A stretch of 64,000 nt of DNA, from the NCBI GenBank assembly GCA_017745595.1, contig WMBV01000012.1, positions 62,001-126,000 on the forward strand, in the 5' to 3' direction. This DNA comes from Bordetella petrii (lineage in GTDB: Bacteria; Pseudomonadota; Gammaproteobacteria; Burkholderiales; Burkholderiaceae_B). Below are positions 18,118 through 26,598 of this stretch, in pieces. The first letter of the stretch is position 1. Every line of letters starts with the position of its first letter. The position numbers and the translations under genes were made by a program. Under the pieces are notes generated by a model. It was not told the DNA's origin. It was given only the letters and a program-made list of their open reading frames with translations, and ran no database searches.

Positions 18118-18878
18118 GCGCGCCCCTGCTCGAAGCGGTGAACCTCGAGGTGTCGTACGGCCTGGGCGCCGGCTGCATCACGGTGGTCCAGGAAACGGAT
18201 TTCCGCATTGCCAAAGGCGAGGCGTATGGCCTGATCGGCGAATCCGGCTGCGGCAAGTCGACCATACTCAGGACCGTCGCGGGGCTCAATCCGAATTACG
18301 AGGGGCGCATTCTGCACGATGGGCGCGAACTGCCGCGCGAACGCAAGCGCGAGCACTATCGTTCGATGCAGATGGTGTTCCAGGACCCCTACGGCTCGCT
18401 GCATCCGTACAAGATGGTGCAGAACGTGCTGGCCGAACCCGCCCGACTGATGGGCCTGGGCGACGTGCAGCGCCGCATCGACGAGGTGCTGGGCAGCGTG
18501 GGCCTGGGGCCGCAGTTCAAGTTCCGCTATCCGCATGAGCTTTCTGGCGGACAGCGCCAGCGGGTCGCCATCGCGCGGGCGCTGATCGTCGAGCCGGGCC
18601 TGCTGCTGCTGGACGAGCCGACCTCGGCGCTCGACGTGTCGGTGCAGGCCGAGATCCTGAATTTGCTGAGCCGCCTGCGGCGCGAACTGGGGCTCACCTA
18701 CTTGATGGTCAGCCACGACCTTGCCGTGGTGGCGCATATGTGCGACCGGGTCGCCATCATGCGGCAGGGCCGCATACTGGAAGAGCTTACCGCGGATGAC
18801 CTGCGCGCCGGCCGGATGACGGCCAGCTACACCAAAGAATTCCTGGCCGCCAGCGTCCCCGCGCTGGCCCGCAACTAG
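18114..18878 (+). CDS. Peptide ABC transporter ATP-binding protein (DppF-like)
   Basis: A 254-residue ATPase. I chose the ATG overlapping the preceding TGA, because it gives the normal N-terminus MSAPLLEAVNLEVSYG. Walker A GESGCGKST, signature LSGGQRQRVAIARAL and Walker B LLLDEPTSALD are intact. It is shorter than DppF of enterics, with little C-terminal extension after the ATPase core. It pairs with the DppD-like ATPase to drive uptake. Confidence 0.87.
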   Translation: MSAPLLEAVNLEVSYGLGAGCITVVQETDFRIAKGEAYGLIGESGCGKSTILRTVAGLNPNYEGRILHDGRELPRERKREHYRSMQMVFQDPYGSLHPYKMVQNVLAEPARLMGLGDVQRRIDEVLGSVGLGPQFKFRYPHELSGGQRQRVAIARALIVEPGLLLLDEPTSALDVSVQAEILNLLSRLRRELGLTYLMVSHDLAVVAHMCDRVAIMRQGRILEELTADDLRAGRMTASYTKEFLAASVPALARN

Positions 18879-18887
18879 GCTGCAGCC

Positions 18888-20714
18888 ATGTCCCATTCCC
18901 CTGTCCAGCCGGCCCCCGTCCACGCCGAAATCCCCATCGCCGACCTGATCGATCTGCGCGAAACCCGCTCGCAGGTGCTGTCGCCCGACGGCGGCCTGCT
19001 GGCCTGCATTTCGAACCGGTCGGGCCTGCCCCAGGTGTGGGTGTGCGAGCCGGATGGCAGCCATATGCGCCAGGTGACCGACCTGCCGGAACGGGTGGAC
19101 CAGATCGCGTTTTCGCCCGCGAATCGCGACCTGCTGTTCACCACCGACGTCGGCATGGACGAGCGTTTTCAGATCTGGCTGCTGCCGGAGGCATCGGGCC
19201 GGCCGGTGCCGCTGACGTCCGCGCCCGGCGTGGTGCACAAATGGGGCGCGTGGAAGCCCTGCGGTACCCGGATCGCCTGGACGGCCAATGACCGCGACCC
19301 GTATCTGATGGACGTCGTCGTGATGGACCTGGCCACCGGCCAGACCGAGCGGGTGTGCCGGGGCACGGGTTTTCAAGAGGTGCTGGCCTGGACGCGGGAC
19401 GGCAGCGGCCTGATTTTGCGCGATTCGACGCGCGGAACCGCGGACCAGGCCCTATTGCTGCTGTCGCTGCGCACGGGCCAGGCCAGCCCATTGCTGCCGC
19501 ATGCCGGCCGCACGAGCTTCCGCGCCGTCAAGCTGCACAAGGACGGTACCTGCGCCTTCGTGCTGTGCGATGCGGGCCGCGATTTCCTGGCGGTGCATCG
19601 CGTCGATTTCGCGGACGGGCGCGTCACGGTGCTGGAAGCGGTGGACGGACACGACATCGACGCGTTCGCGCTGGCGCCCGGCCACGACGGCATGGCGCTG
19701 GCCGTGAACGACGACGGCTATACCCGGCTGATGGTCAGCGCCGGATCTCCGGGCGAGCGGCGCGAGATCGCGCTGCCGTTTGCCGGCGTGGCGAGTTCGC
19801 TGGTCTTCTTGCCGGATGGCGACCTGCTGGCCACGCTGGAAAGCCCCACCCGTCCGCCGGCCGTCTGGCGCTGCAACCCGGCCACGGGCAGCCACCTGCC
19901 GGTTACGCCCCCCGTGCCGGGCAAGGTCGATGCGCGGCGGCTGGCGATGCCGGCGCCGGCGCGCCTGGCCAGTTTCGACGGCACCCAGGTGCCTTATCTG
20001 GTGTACCCGCCCGCGGGCACGCGGCCCGCGGCGGGCTGGCCGGTGCTGTTCATCGTGCACGGCGGGCCCGAGATGCAGTGGCTGCCGACGTTCCGCGCCG
20101 ATGTGCAGCACTACGTGTCGCGCGGCATCATGGTCGTCGCGCCCAATGTGCGGGGGTCGACGGGCTACGGGCGCCCTTATCACCAGGCCGACGACACGCG
20201 CAAGCGCATGGATGCGGTCGACGATCTGCTGGCGCTCGCGCGCGCCATTGCCGGGCGCCCCGATGTGGACGGATCAAGGATGGGGATCATGGGCCAGTCG
20301 TACGGCGGATTCATGGTGCTGGCCGCGCTGACCGCGGCGCCCGGGCTGTGGCGCACGGGCGTCGACATCTACGGCATCAGCAACTTCACCACGCTGCTGG
20401 AGACCACCGGGCCCTGGCGGCGCGCGATGCGCGCCGCCGAATACGGCGACCCGGTGCGCGATGCCGATTTTCTTGCCGGTATTTCGCCGGTACACGCGCT
20501 GCGGCGGATCAGCGCGCCCTTGCTCATCGTGCATTGCACCGACGATCCGCGCGTGCCGCCGGAGCAAGGCGAACAGGTTTTTTCGCGACTGCGGGGTTGG
20601 GGCCATCCGGTCGAGATCCTGCGCGTAGACCATGAGGGCCACGGCTTCTCAAGAGTCAGCAGCAAGCAGCGAGCCTATGGCAAGGTCGCCGAATGGCTGG
20701 CGTACACCCTATAA
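18888..20714 (+). CDS. S9 family serine peptidase (prolyl oligopeptidase type)
   Basis: A 608-residue S9 peptidase: an N-terminal beta-propeller (about residues 20-355, with WD-like repeats such as DERFQIWLLPEASG) and a C-terminal alpha/beta hydrolase domain. The catalytic triad reads as Ser471 in GQSYGG, Asp553 in CTDDPRVP and His585 in DHEGHGF. No signal peptide, so it is cytoplasmic. S9 enzymes cut short peptides, often after proline or at acyl-blocked ends. Lying inside the Dpp-like operon, it probably hydrolyses the imported peptide. Confidence 0.87.
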   Translation: MSHSPVQPAPVHAEIPIADLIDLRETRSQVLSPDGGLLACISNRSGLPQVWVCEPDGSHMRQVTDLPERVDQIAFSPANRDLLFTTDVGMDERFQIWLLPEASGRPVPLTSAPGVVHKWGAWKPCGTRIAWTANDRDPYLMDVVVMDLATGQTERVCRGTGFQEVLAWTRDGSGLILRDSTRGTADQALLLLSLRTGQASPLLPHAGRTSFRAVKLHKDGTCAFVLCDAGRDFLAVHRVDFADGRVTVLEAVDGHDIDAFALAPGHDGMALAVNDDGYTRLMVSAGSPGERREIALPFAGVASSLVFLPDGDLLATLESPTRPPAVWRCNPATGSHLPVTPPVPGKVDARRLAMPAPARLASFDGTQVPYLVYPPAGTRPAAGWPVLFIVHGGPEMQWLPTFRADVQHYVSRGIMVVAPNVRGSTGYGRPYHQADDTRKRMDAVDDLLALARAIAGRPDVDGSRMGIMGQSYGGFMVLAALTAAPGLWRTGVDIYGISNFTTLLETTGPWRRAMRAAEYGDPVRDADFLAGISPVHALRRISAPLLIVHCTDDPRVPPEQGEQVFSRLRGWGHPVEILRVDHEGHGFSRVSSKQRAYGKVAEWLAYTL

Positions 20715-20749
20715 ACACTAGCAGTACTACTTTCTCAGGAGCGCATGTC

Positions 20750-22351
20750 TTGAAGAACGCTGTCAAACGCAATATCGCTCTGCTCTCGGTGCTGGGCGCA
20801 TTCACGCTGCCCGCCTTGGGCGCCACGCCCGGCAATGCCATGGTCATGGCCAGCAATATCGATGCGATCTCGACCTTCGATCCCGCCCAGGTCGCCGAGG
20901 CGGTGACCGCCGAGATCCTGGCCAACGTCTGCGACGCCCTGGTGACGTCCGACCCGAAAGACCCGGCGAAGTACGTACCGGCCCTGGCCAAGAGCTGGGA
21001 GGCCTCGCCGGACGGCAAGGCCATTACCTTCCACCTGCAGGACAACATTGTTTTCCCCGATGGCAGCCCGGCCAAGGCGGGCGACCTGGTCTGGTCGATG
21101 CACCGCGTGCTGGCCCAGGGCTTCGGCAATGCCGCGACCCTGACCGAGTTCGGCTTCACCAAGCAGAACATGGCGCAGACCATTACGGCGCCCGACGACA
21201 AGACCGTCGTGCTGAAGCTCGACAAACCCTATCCGGTGGAGCTGGTGGTGGGCTCTATCGCCGAAGGCCGCGTCGCGTACCTGCTGAACCGCAAAGAGGT
21301 CGAATCGCACGCCAAGGGCGACGACATGGGCAACGGCTGGCTGAACTCGCGCAGCGCGTGTGTCGGCCCCTACAGCCTGACGCGCTGGAACCAGGGCGAG
21401 TCGGTGGTGCTGCAGGCCAACGAACACTATAACGGCCCGGCGAAGCACAACCTGAAGCGGATCATCATCCGCCACGTGGCCGAGGCGGGCACCCAGCGCC
21501 TGCTGCTCGAAAAGGGCGATATCGACGTCGCGCGCAACCTGAATCCCAACGACCTGAAGGCCGTCGCGGCGAACGACAAGCTGCAGGTGTCGACTTCGCT
21601 GCAGCCCACCATGTACTACATGGCGATGAGCCTGCAGGACCCGGCCTTCGCCAACGAGAAGGTGCGGTTGGCGATGCGCTACCTGATCGACTACCAGGGG
21701 CTCGCGGGCAGCGTGATGAAAGACATTGGCGTTCCGCGGGCCAGCTTCGTGCAGCTGGGCGCCTTCGGGGCGCTGGACGAGAAAGAGGGCCAGCCTTTCA
21801 AGCTGGACGTGGCGAAGGCCAAGCAGTTGCTGGCCGAGGGCGGCTACCCGGACGGCTTCAGTTTCAAGATGATCATCGGTTCGGACCCGTATGCCGATCC
21901 GATTGCGCAGACGATGCAGGAAGCCATGGCGCAGGCGGGCGTGACGATGACCATCGAAAGAATGGCCAACGCGCAGCTTTATGCCAAGACCCGCGCCCGC
22001 GATTTCCAGGGCGCGCTGCTGGGCTTCAAGGCTTCCGTTCCGGACGCGAACAGCATGGCGTCGCGCTTCGTGGCCAACCCCGACAACGCCTTCGAGGCGA
22101 AGCTGACGCAATACCCGAGCTGGCGTTCGTCTTTCTACAGCGAAGAAGCGAACAAAGCGGTCGAGGCGGCGCTGTTCGAGCGCGACCCGGCCAAGCGCCA
22201 GCAGATGTATTACGACTTGCAGCGCAAGATCATGCAGACGGGGCCCATGGCCTACATCATGCAGATCCAGCACAACGCCGCCATGCTGAAAACGCTGCAC
22301 GACTGGAAGTGGAACGGTTTCCGCGTGTTCTACGGCGACGCCACGAAATAA
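20750..22351 (+). CDS. Peptide ABC transporter substrate-binding protein (SBP family 5)
   Basis: A family-5 (DppA/OppA) binding protein of 533 residues from a TTG start. TTG is preferred because CAGGAG lies eight to nine bases upstream and the product opens MKNAVKRNIALLSVLGAFTLP with an Ala-Leu-Gly-Ala cleavage site. An ATG six bases earlier is in another frame and stops after two codons. Visible family parts are the ABC of the domain-I start (NIDAISTFDPAQV), the KSWEASPDGKAITFHLQ strand and the C-terminal lobe. Periplasmic. It delivers peptides to the permeases encoded upstream. Confidence 0.87.
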   Translation: MKNAVKRNIALLSVLGAFTLPALGATPGNAMVMASNIDAISTFDPAQVAEAVTAEILANVCDALVTSDPKDPAKYVPALAKSWEASPDGKAITFHLQDNIVFPDGSPAKAGDLVWSMHRVLAQGFGNAATLTEFGFTKQNMAQTITAPDDKTVVLKLDKPYPVELVVGSIAEGRVAYLLNRKEVESHAKGDDMGNGWLNSRSACVGPYSLTRWNQGESVVLQANEHYNGPAKHNLKRIIIRHVAEAGTQRLLLEKGDIDVARNLNPNDLKAVAANDKLQVSTSLQPTMYYMAMSLQDPAFANEKVRLAMRYLIDYQGLAGSVMKDIGVPRASFVQLGAFGALDEKEGQPFKLDVAKAKQLLAEGGYPDGFSFKMIIGSDPYADPIAQTMQEAMAQAGVTMTIERMANAQLYAKTRARDFQGALLGFKASVPDANSMASRFVANPDNAFEAKLTQYPSWRSSFYSEEANKAVEAALFERDPAKRQQMYYDLQRKIMQTGPMAYIMQIQHNAAMLKTLHDWKWNGFRVFYGDATK

Positions 22352-22358
22352 ACTTCCG

Positions 22359-22387
22359 GGCCGGCTTGCCGGGCAGGCCGGCCTTTT
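22359..22387 (+). terminator. Intrinsic terminator or attenuator after the peptide-binding protein gene
   Basis: An 11-base-pair GC stem (GGCCGGCTTGC / GCAGGCCGGCC, one T-G wobble) with a three-base CGG loop is followed by TTTT. It sits seven bases after the binding-protein stop and before the serine hydrolase gene, so it would end most operon transcripts or lower expression of the last gene. Confidence 0.6.
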
Positions 22388-22412
22388 CACACCAAGCTGA
22401 GAAAGTACCGAG

Positions 22413-23408
22413 ATGACCGAACTTGATTGCACGAATCCGGAGGGTGCCTGGAAAAGTGCCGATGCGATCGCCGCCGGCTGGAGCGCCGGCGGCCTGGACG
22501 CCGTCACGAACCTGTGCAACGCGCAGGAAACCGATTGCCTGTTGATTGTGCAGGGCGGAAAGATCGTCTGGTCGTGGGGCGACATCACGCATAAGTATCT
22601 TTGCCACTCGATGCGCAAGTCGTTCCTGGCGGCCCTGATGGGCGAAGACATCGCGTCGGGCGCGATTCGCCTGGACGCGACCCTGGAAGAGCTGGGCATA
22701 GACGACAACGAGGGGTTGTCCGCCATCGAGAAGCGCGCCGAGGTCTACGACCTGCTGACCGCGCGTTCGGGCATTTATCATCCGGCCGGCTACGAGACCG
22801 ACTGGATGAAGATGATCAAGGAAAAGCGCCACTCGCACGCGCCCGGCACTTTCTGGTGCTACAACAACTGGGACTTCAACGCCCTGGGCACCATATTCGT
22901 GCAGCAGACCGGCAAGTCGGTCGCGCAGGCCTTTGCCGAACGCATCGCCGGCCCCGTGGGCATGGAAGACTTCAGCCTGGCGGGCGCCAGGCCGGATGCC
23001 TGGCTCGAGACCTTCGACGAAAGCCGGCACCCGGCCTATCCGTTTCGCATGTCCTCGCGCGACCTGGCGCGCTTCGGGCAGCTGTTCCTGCAACAGGGCC
23101 GCTGGTCGGGGCGGCGGGTGCTGCCCGAGGGCTGGGCCCAGGAAAACGTCATGCCCTATTCGCATGCCGGCCAGCAGGGCGCCTATGGCTACATGTGGTG
23201 GCTGGAGCGCGACGGGGTATTCCTGCCCGGCTGTGTTACCCCGAAAGGCAGCTACGCGGCGATGGGCGCGGGGGGGCACTACTGCCTGGTGGTGCCCGCG
23301 CTGGACATGGTCGTGGTGCACCGCGTGGATACCGACATCAAGGGACGCGCGATCAGCAAGCCCGGCTTTGGCCGGCTGCTGAAGGCGATATTCGCCGCCC
23401 GGGGCTGA
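22413..23408 (+). CDS. Beta-lactamase-fold serine hydrolase (class C / esterase type)
   Basis: A 331-residue penicillin-binding-protein-fold hydrolase. Ser66-x-x-Lys69 (HSMRKSF) and Tyr150-x-Asn152 (CYNNWDFN) form the active site; the third motif is near GAGGHYCLVV. No signal peptide is visible, so it is probably cytoplasmic. Relatives include esterases, D-aminopeptidases and MlrB-like peptidases. It ends the peptide-uptake operon but lies behind a terminator-like hairpin. With the M81 and S9 peptidases nearby, a role in peptide or amide hydrolysis is likely; substrate unknown. Confidence 0.84.
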   Translation: MTELDCTNPEGAWKSADAIAAGWSAGGLDAVTNLCNAQETDCLLIVQGGKIVWSWGDITHKYLCHSMRKSFLAALMGEDIASGAIRLDATLEELGIDDNEGLSAIEKRAEVYDLLTARSGIYHPAGYETDWMKMIKEKRHSHAPGTFWCYNNWDFNALGTIFVQQTGKSVAQAFAERIAGPVGMEDFSLAGARPDAWLETFDESRHPAYPFRMSSRDLARFGQLFLQQGRWSGRRVLPEGWAQENVMPYSHAGQQGAYGYMWWLERDGVFLPGCVTPKGSYAAMGAGGHYCLVVPALDMVVVHRVDTDIKGRAISKPGFGRLLKAIFAARG

Positions 23409-23454
23409 AACCGCATTTCGGCATGGTCCGCGGCTTGCCCCTCGCGCCCGCCGA

Positions 23455-24441
23455 TCAGTCCACCGACAGGTTCAGCTTCTTGATCAGGTCGCCGAAGCGC
23501 TTGATTTCCGACTGGTAGAAGGCTTCGAGCTGCTGCGGCGTGCGATAGGTGCCCTCGGCGGATTGGGCGTCCAGGCTTTTCTGCACTTCGGGGTTGGCCA
23601 GGGCGGTCTTGTTGGCCGCGTTCAGTTTTGCGACCACGTCTTCCGGCGTGCCGGCCGGCGCGAACAAGGCGTACCACTGCGAGAACTCCAGCCCCGGAAA
23701 ACCGGCTTCCGCCATAGTGGGCACGTCGGGCAGCGCGCGCGTGCGGCTGGAATGGGCCACCGCCAGGATCTTGATCCGGCCCGACGCCTGTTGGGCGGTG
23801 GCGGACGCCGTGCCCACGAACGCCAGGTCGACCTGGCCGCCCATGGCGTCGGTCACGGCCGGGCTGTCGCCCTTGTACGGAACGTGCACCATGTCCAGGC
23901 CGGTGGAGGCCTTGAAGGCTTCGCCGGTCAGGTGGCCGGTGCCGCCCACGCCGCTGCTGCCGAACGACATGCGGTGCGTCTTGCCGTACTTCAGCAGGTC
24001 TTCGACGCTGTTGATGCCCAGGCCGGCGTTGACCACCATCACGATCGGCACCGAGGCCACCATGGCCACCGGCGTGAAATCCTTGGCGGCGTCGTACGGC
24101 TGTTTCTTGTACAGCGTGGGGTTGGTACCGTGGGTGGCGCTGTTGCCCATCAGCAGCGTATAGCCGTCGGGCTTGGCCTTGGCCACGTTGGCGGCGCCGA
24201 TCATGCCGTTGGCGCCGCTCTTGTTGTCCACCACGATGTTGGCGTGCATGGCCTCGCCCATGTAGCGGGCCATCAGGCGGGTCAGGAAATCATTGGCGCC
24301 GCCGGCGGCGTAGGGCGAGATGAACTGGATCGGGCGGTCGGCGGGATATTCGGCCTGGGCGGGCATGGCGAACCCGGCGATCAGCAGAGCGGCCCCGACA
24401 CGGCGTATCAGTTTTTTTGCAAAGGGGCTTAGGTGCGGCAT
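23455..24441 (-). CDS. Bug/TctC family periplasmic binding protein (island D)
   Basis: A 328-residue Bug-type binding protein. The chosen ATG has GAGGAG nine bases upstream and opens MPHLSPFAKKLIRRVGAALL, a signal peptide ending Ala-Gln-Ala. Family marks: IQFISPYAAGGANDFLTRL, IVVDNKSGANGMIGAANVAK and MVHVPYKGDSPAV. No membrane partners. It follows the IclR gene on the same strand, and a palindrome about 205 bases upstream of its start matches two copies in the IclR divergent promoter, so it is probably part of the island D regulon. Confidence 0.87.
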   Translation of the reverse strand: MPHLSPFAKKLIRRVGAALLIAGFAMPAQAEYPADRPIQFISPYAAGGANDFLTRLMARYMGEAMHANIVVDNKSGANGMIGAANVAKAKPDGYTLLMGNSATHGTNPTLYKKQPYDAAKDFTPVAMVASVPIVMVVNAGLGINSVEDLLKYGKTHRMSFGSSGVGGTGHLTGEAFKASTGLDMVHVPYKGDSPAVTDAMGGQVDLAFVGTASATAQQASGRIKILAVAHSSRTRALPDVPTMAEAGFPGLEFSQWYALFAPAGTPEDVVAKLNAANKTALANPEVQKSLDAQSAEGTYRTPQQLEAFYQSEIKRFGDLIKKLNLSVD

Positions 24442-24645
24442 GAACGTTTCTCCTCGAACAGTGCGGACATCGTTGGTTTTGTCGAAACAGGTCTGGCCTG
24501 GTTCTGATTGTCCGCAGTCTAAGCGCGCCCGCCGGCGCGGCAGCCGGCTCGGCGGCGAGCCGCGCAGATTCGAGTCCACGTTGTGGAATTTCCGAAAAAA
24601 CCAGCGTTTTCGGCCCGCAAGCGCGCCTAAGTGCTTGAGGAATGG

Positions 24646-24660
24646 GTCCGTATTATGGAC
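24646..24660. promoter_or_regulatory. Putative IclR operator, copy 1
   Basis: GTCCGTATTATGGAC, a near-perfect palindrome (GTCC/GGAC arms). It matches copies at 25567-25581 (11 of 15) and 25632-25646 (12 of 15). It lies between the end of the IclR gene and the Bug gene and could control the latter. Confidence 0.5.
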
Positions 24661-24683
24661 ACGGCGCCATGGCGGACGGCGGC

Positions 24684-25523
24684 CTAGGCCAGTGCCAGGG
24701 TGGGCATGGCGTACGGTACGCGGTCGTGATCGACGTAGTTGCGCAGCTCGGCCTCGATGGAACCCACCGCATCGGTCAGGCAGCGCACCACCATTTCAAG
24801 GCGGTCGGAGCCCAGGCGCGAGGCCAGCGTCGAAACGCTGACCCCGGCGGCGGGGGTGCCGTCGGGCGCGCGGATCACCATGCCCACCGAATGCACGGGC
24901 GGTTCGTCCATGACTTTGTTGGTGGCATAGCCCCGGCGGCGCGCGCTTTCGATGCTGGCGCGCAGCGTGGCTTCGGTGTAGCGGGGGTTCTTGCGGCGCG
25001 TGCGCTCGACGTTGATGCGGCAGATGCGGTCGATTTCGTCGTCGGGCAACGCGCTCATCAGGGCCAGGCCGCTGGCTCCGACATTGAGCGGGCGGTGCCG
25101 GCCCACGTCGTGCACGAACATCTTGATGGGAAAAGAACCGTCGGCGCGCGCCACGCAGATGCCGTCGAAGCCCGAGCGCACGGTCAGGAACACGGTGTCG
25201 CCGGTGTGGGCCGCCACCGCGTCCAGATAGGGCAGGCAGATGTCGCGCATGGCGACCTTGGGCGACGCCGCCAGCCCAAGCTCGTAAGCGAGGCCCCCCA
25301 GGTAGTAGCGCTTGGTGGCGGCGTCCTGGCGGATCAGCCGTTCGGCCACCATGCCCTGCAGCAGGCGGTGCACCGTGGGGCGTTCCAGGCCGGTGCGGCG
25401 ATACAGCTCGACCAGGCGGCTGCCGCTGCGGTTGTTGAAGGCGATGATGCGCAGCAGCGCGACGGCGCGCTGCAACGATTGGGTTCCGGGGGCCGCCTTG
25501 GGGGCGGTGCTGGCTGCGGTCAT
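24684..25523 (-). CDS. IclR family transcriptional regulator (island D)
   Basis: A 279-residue IclR regulator: N-terminal winged HTH (about residues 12-75, with SRLVELYRRTGLERPTVHRL) and C-terminal effector domain (about 90-265, with HRPLNVGASGLALMSALP). I chose the ATG with GGGAGA close upstream; an in-frame ATG 17 codons earlier is possible but poorly supported. It is divergent from the crotonase-led operon, and GTYCrTAwtATGGAC-like palindromes lie between them and before the Bug gene. It probably represses or activates both in response to a pathway acid. Confidence 0.88.
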   Translation of the reverse strand: MTAASTAPKAAPGTQSLQRAVALLRIIAFNNRSGSRLVELYRRTGLERPTVHRLLQGMVAERLIRQDAATKRYYLGGLAYELGLAASPKVAMRDICLPYLDAVAAHTGDTVFLTVRSGFDGICVARADGSFPIKMFVHDVGRHRPLNVGASGLALMSALPDDEIDRICRINVERTRRKNPRYTEATLRASIESARRRGYATNKVMDEPPVHSVGMVIRAPDGTPAAGVSVSTLASRLGSDRLEMVVRCLTDAVGSIEAELRNYVDHDRVPYAMPTLALA

Positions 25524-25566
25524 GGTGTCTCCCGGCCGGCGGGCCGGCCTGGCGTGCTTTTCGGTA

Positions 25567-25581
25567 GTCTGCATAGTGGAC
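25567..25581. promoter_or_regulatory. Putative IclR operator, copy 2
   Basis: GTCTGCATAGTGGAC, 44 bases before the chosen IclR start. It shares GTC, the central AT and GGAC with the other two copies. Confidence 0.5.
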
Positions 25582-25631
25582 CTTAATGGCAGGCCCATTG
25601 TGGCGCTATTCGCCGGGACAAGGAACCCGGA

Positions 25632-25646
25632 GTTCATAATATGGAC
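25632..25646. promoter_or_regulatory. Putative IclR operator, copy 3
   Basis: GTTCATAATATGGAC, 65 bases from copy 2 in the divergent IclR/crotonase region and about 90 bases before the crotonase start. The spacing suits binding of two regulator dimers. Confidence 0.5.
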
Positions 25647-25735
25647 TTGTTTTAGCGCATTTTACGGCGGCGGGGGCGGGCCGGGCGGCCAAAAGACCGC
25701 AACATACAGTTCCTCGCAACCGTATCCGGAAGGCC

Positions 25736-26572
25736 ATGGAGCAAGAACAGGAACTGATCGCCCAAGTGGACGCCGGCGTGCTGTGGCTGACATTGAATCG
25801 CCCCGGCCGCCGCAACGCGCTCAGCCTTGCGTTGTACGAGGCGCTGCACCACGCCCTGGTGGCGGCCGAAAGCGATGATGCTATCGGCGCGGTCGTGCTG
25901 ACCGGCGCGGGCGCCAGCTTCTGCGCGGGCGGCGACGTGGCGCGCATGAACCGGCAGGCGGATGCGGGCGCGCCGGCGGCGACGCCCGCCGAGCGGATCG
26001 CGGCCCTGCGCGGCCGGACCCGCATTGTCGAGCGGCTGCACGGCATGCCCAAGCCCACCATCGCGATGGTCCGCGGCGCCGCCGTGGGCGCCGGCCTGTC
26101 GCTGGCGCTGGCCTGCGACCTGCGCTATGGCGATCCTTCCGCGAAGATGCGCACCGGCTTTGTCAATGTGGGCCTGCCGGGCGATTTCGGCGGCCATTAT
26201 TTCTTGCCGCGCATCGTCGGCCCCGCCCGGGCGCGCGAGCTGTACCTGCGCGCGCCGATGCTGGACGCGGCCCGGGCCGCCGAGCTGGGCCTGCTGCACG
26301 AGGTGTTCAGCGCCGAGCGGCTCGAGCCCGAGGTGGCCGCCATTGCCCGCGCGCTGGCGGGCGGCCCGCGACCGGCCATCGGCCACATCAAGGCCAATCT
26401 GAACGATGGCATGGCGCTGGGGCTGTCCGAGATGCTCGACCGCGAGGCCGAGCGCCACGTCCAGTGCGTGGATAGCGCCGATCACAAAGAGGCGGTGCGC
26501 GCTTTCATGGAAAAGCGCCCCGCGGTGTTCCAACGTACGCGCGCGGCCGCCGCCGGCCGCGACGCGGACTGA
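25736..26572 (+). CDS. Enoyl-CoA hydratase/isomerase (crotonase) family protein
   Basis: A 278-residue crotonase-fold protein with the oxyanion-hole segments GASFCAGGDVARM (about 58-71) and VRGAAVGAGLSLALACDLR. The first catalytic Glu of true hydratases is Ser122 here. The second region reads GLPGDFGGHYFLPR with Asp150, as in PaaG-type isomerases where an Asp does the chemistry. It is therefore more likely an isomerase or an atypical hydratase than a standard enoyl-CoA hydratase. First gene of the island D operon, divergent from IclR. Confidence 0.83.
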   Translation: MEQEQELIAQVDAGVLWLTLNRPGRRNALSLALYEALHHALVAAESDDAIGAVVLTGAGASFCAGGDVARMNRQADAGAPAATPAERIAALRGRTRIVERLHGMPKPTIAMVRGAAVGAGLSLALACDLRYGDPSAKMRTGFVNVGLPGDFGGHYFLPRIVGPARARELYLRAPMLDAARAAELGLLHEVFSAERLEPEVAAIARALAGGPRPAIGHIKANLNDGMALGLSEMLDREAERHVQCVDSADHKEAVRAFMEKRPAVFQRTRAAAAGRDAD

Positions 26573-26598
26573 TTGCAATCTTCAATTGAGGGAGTCTC

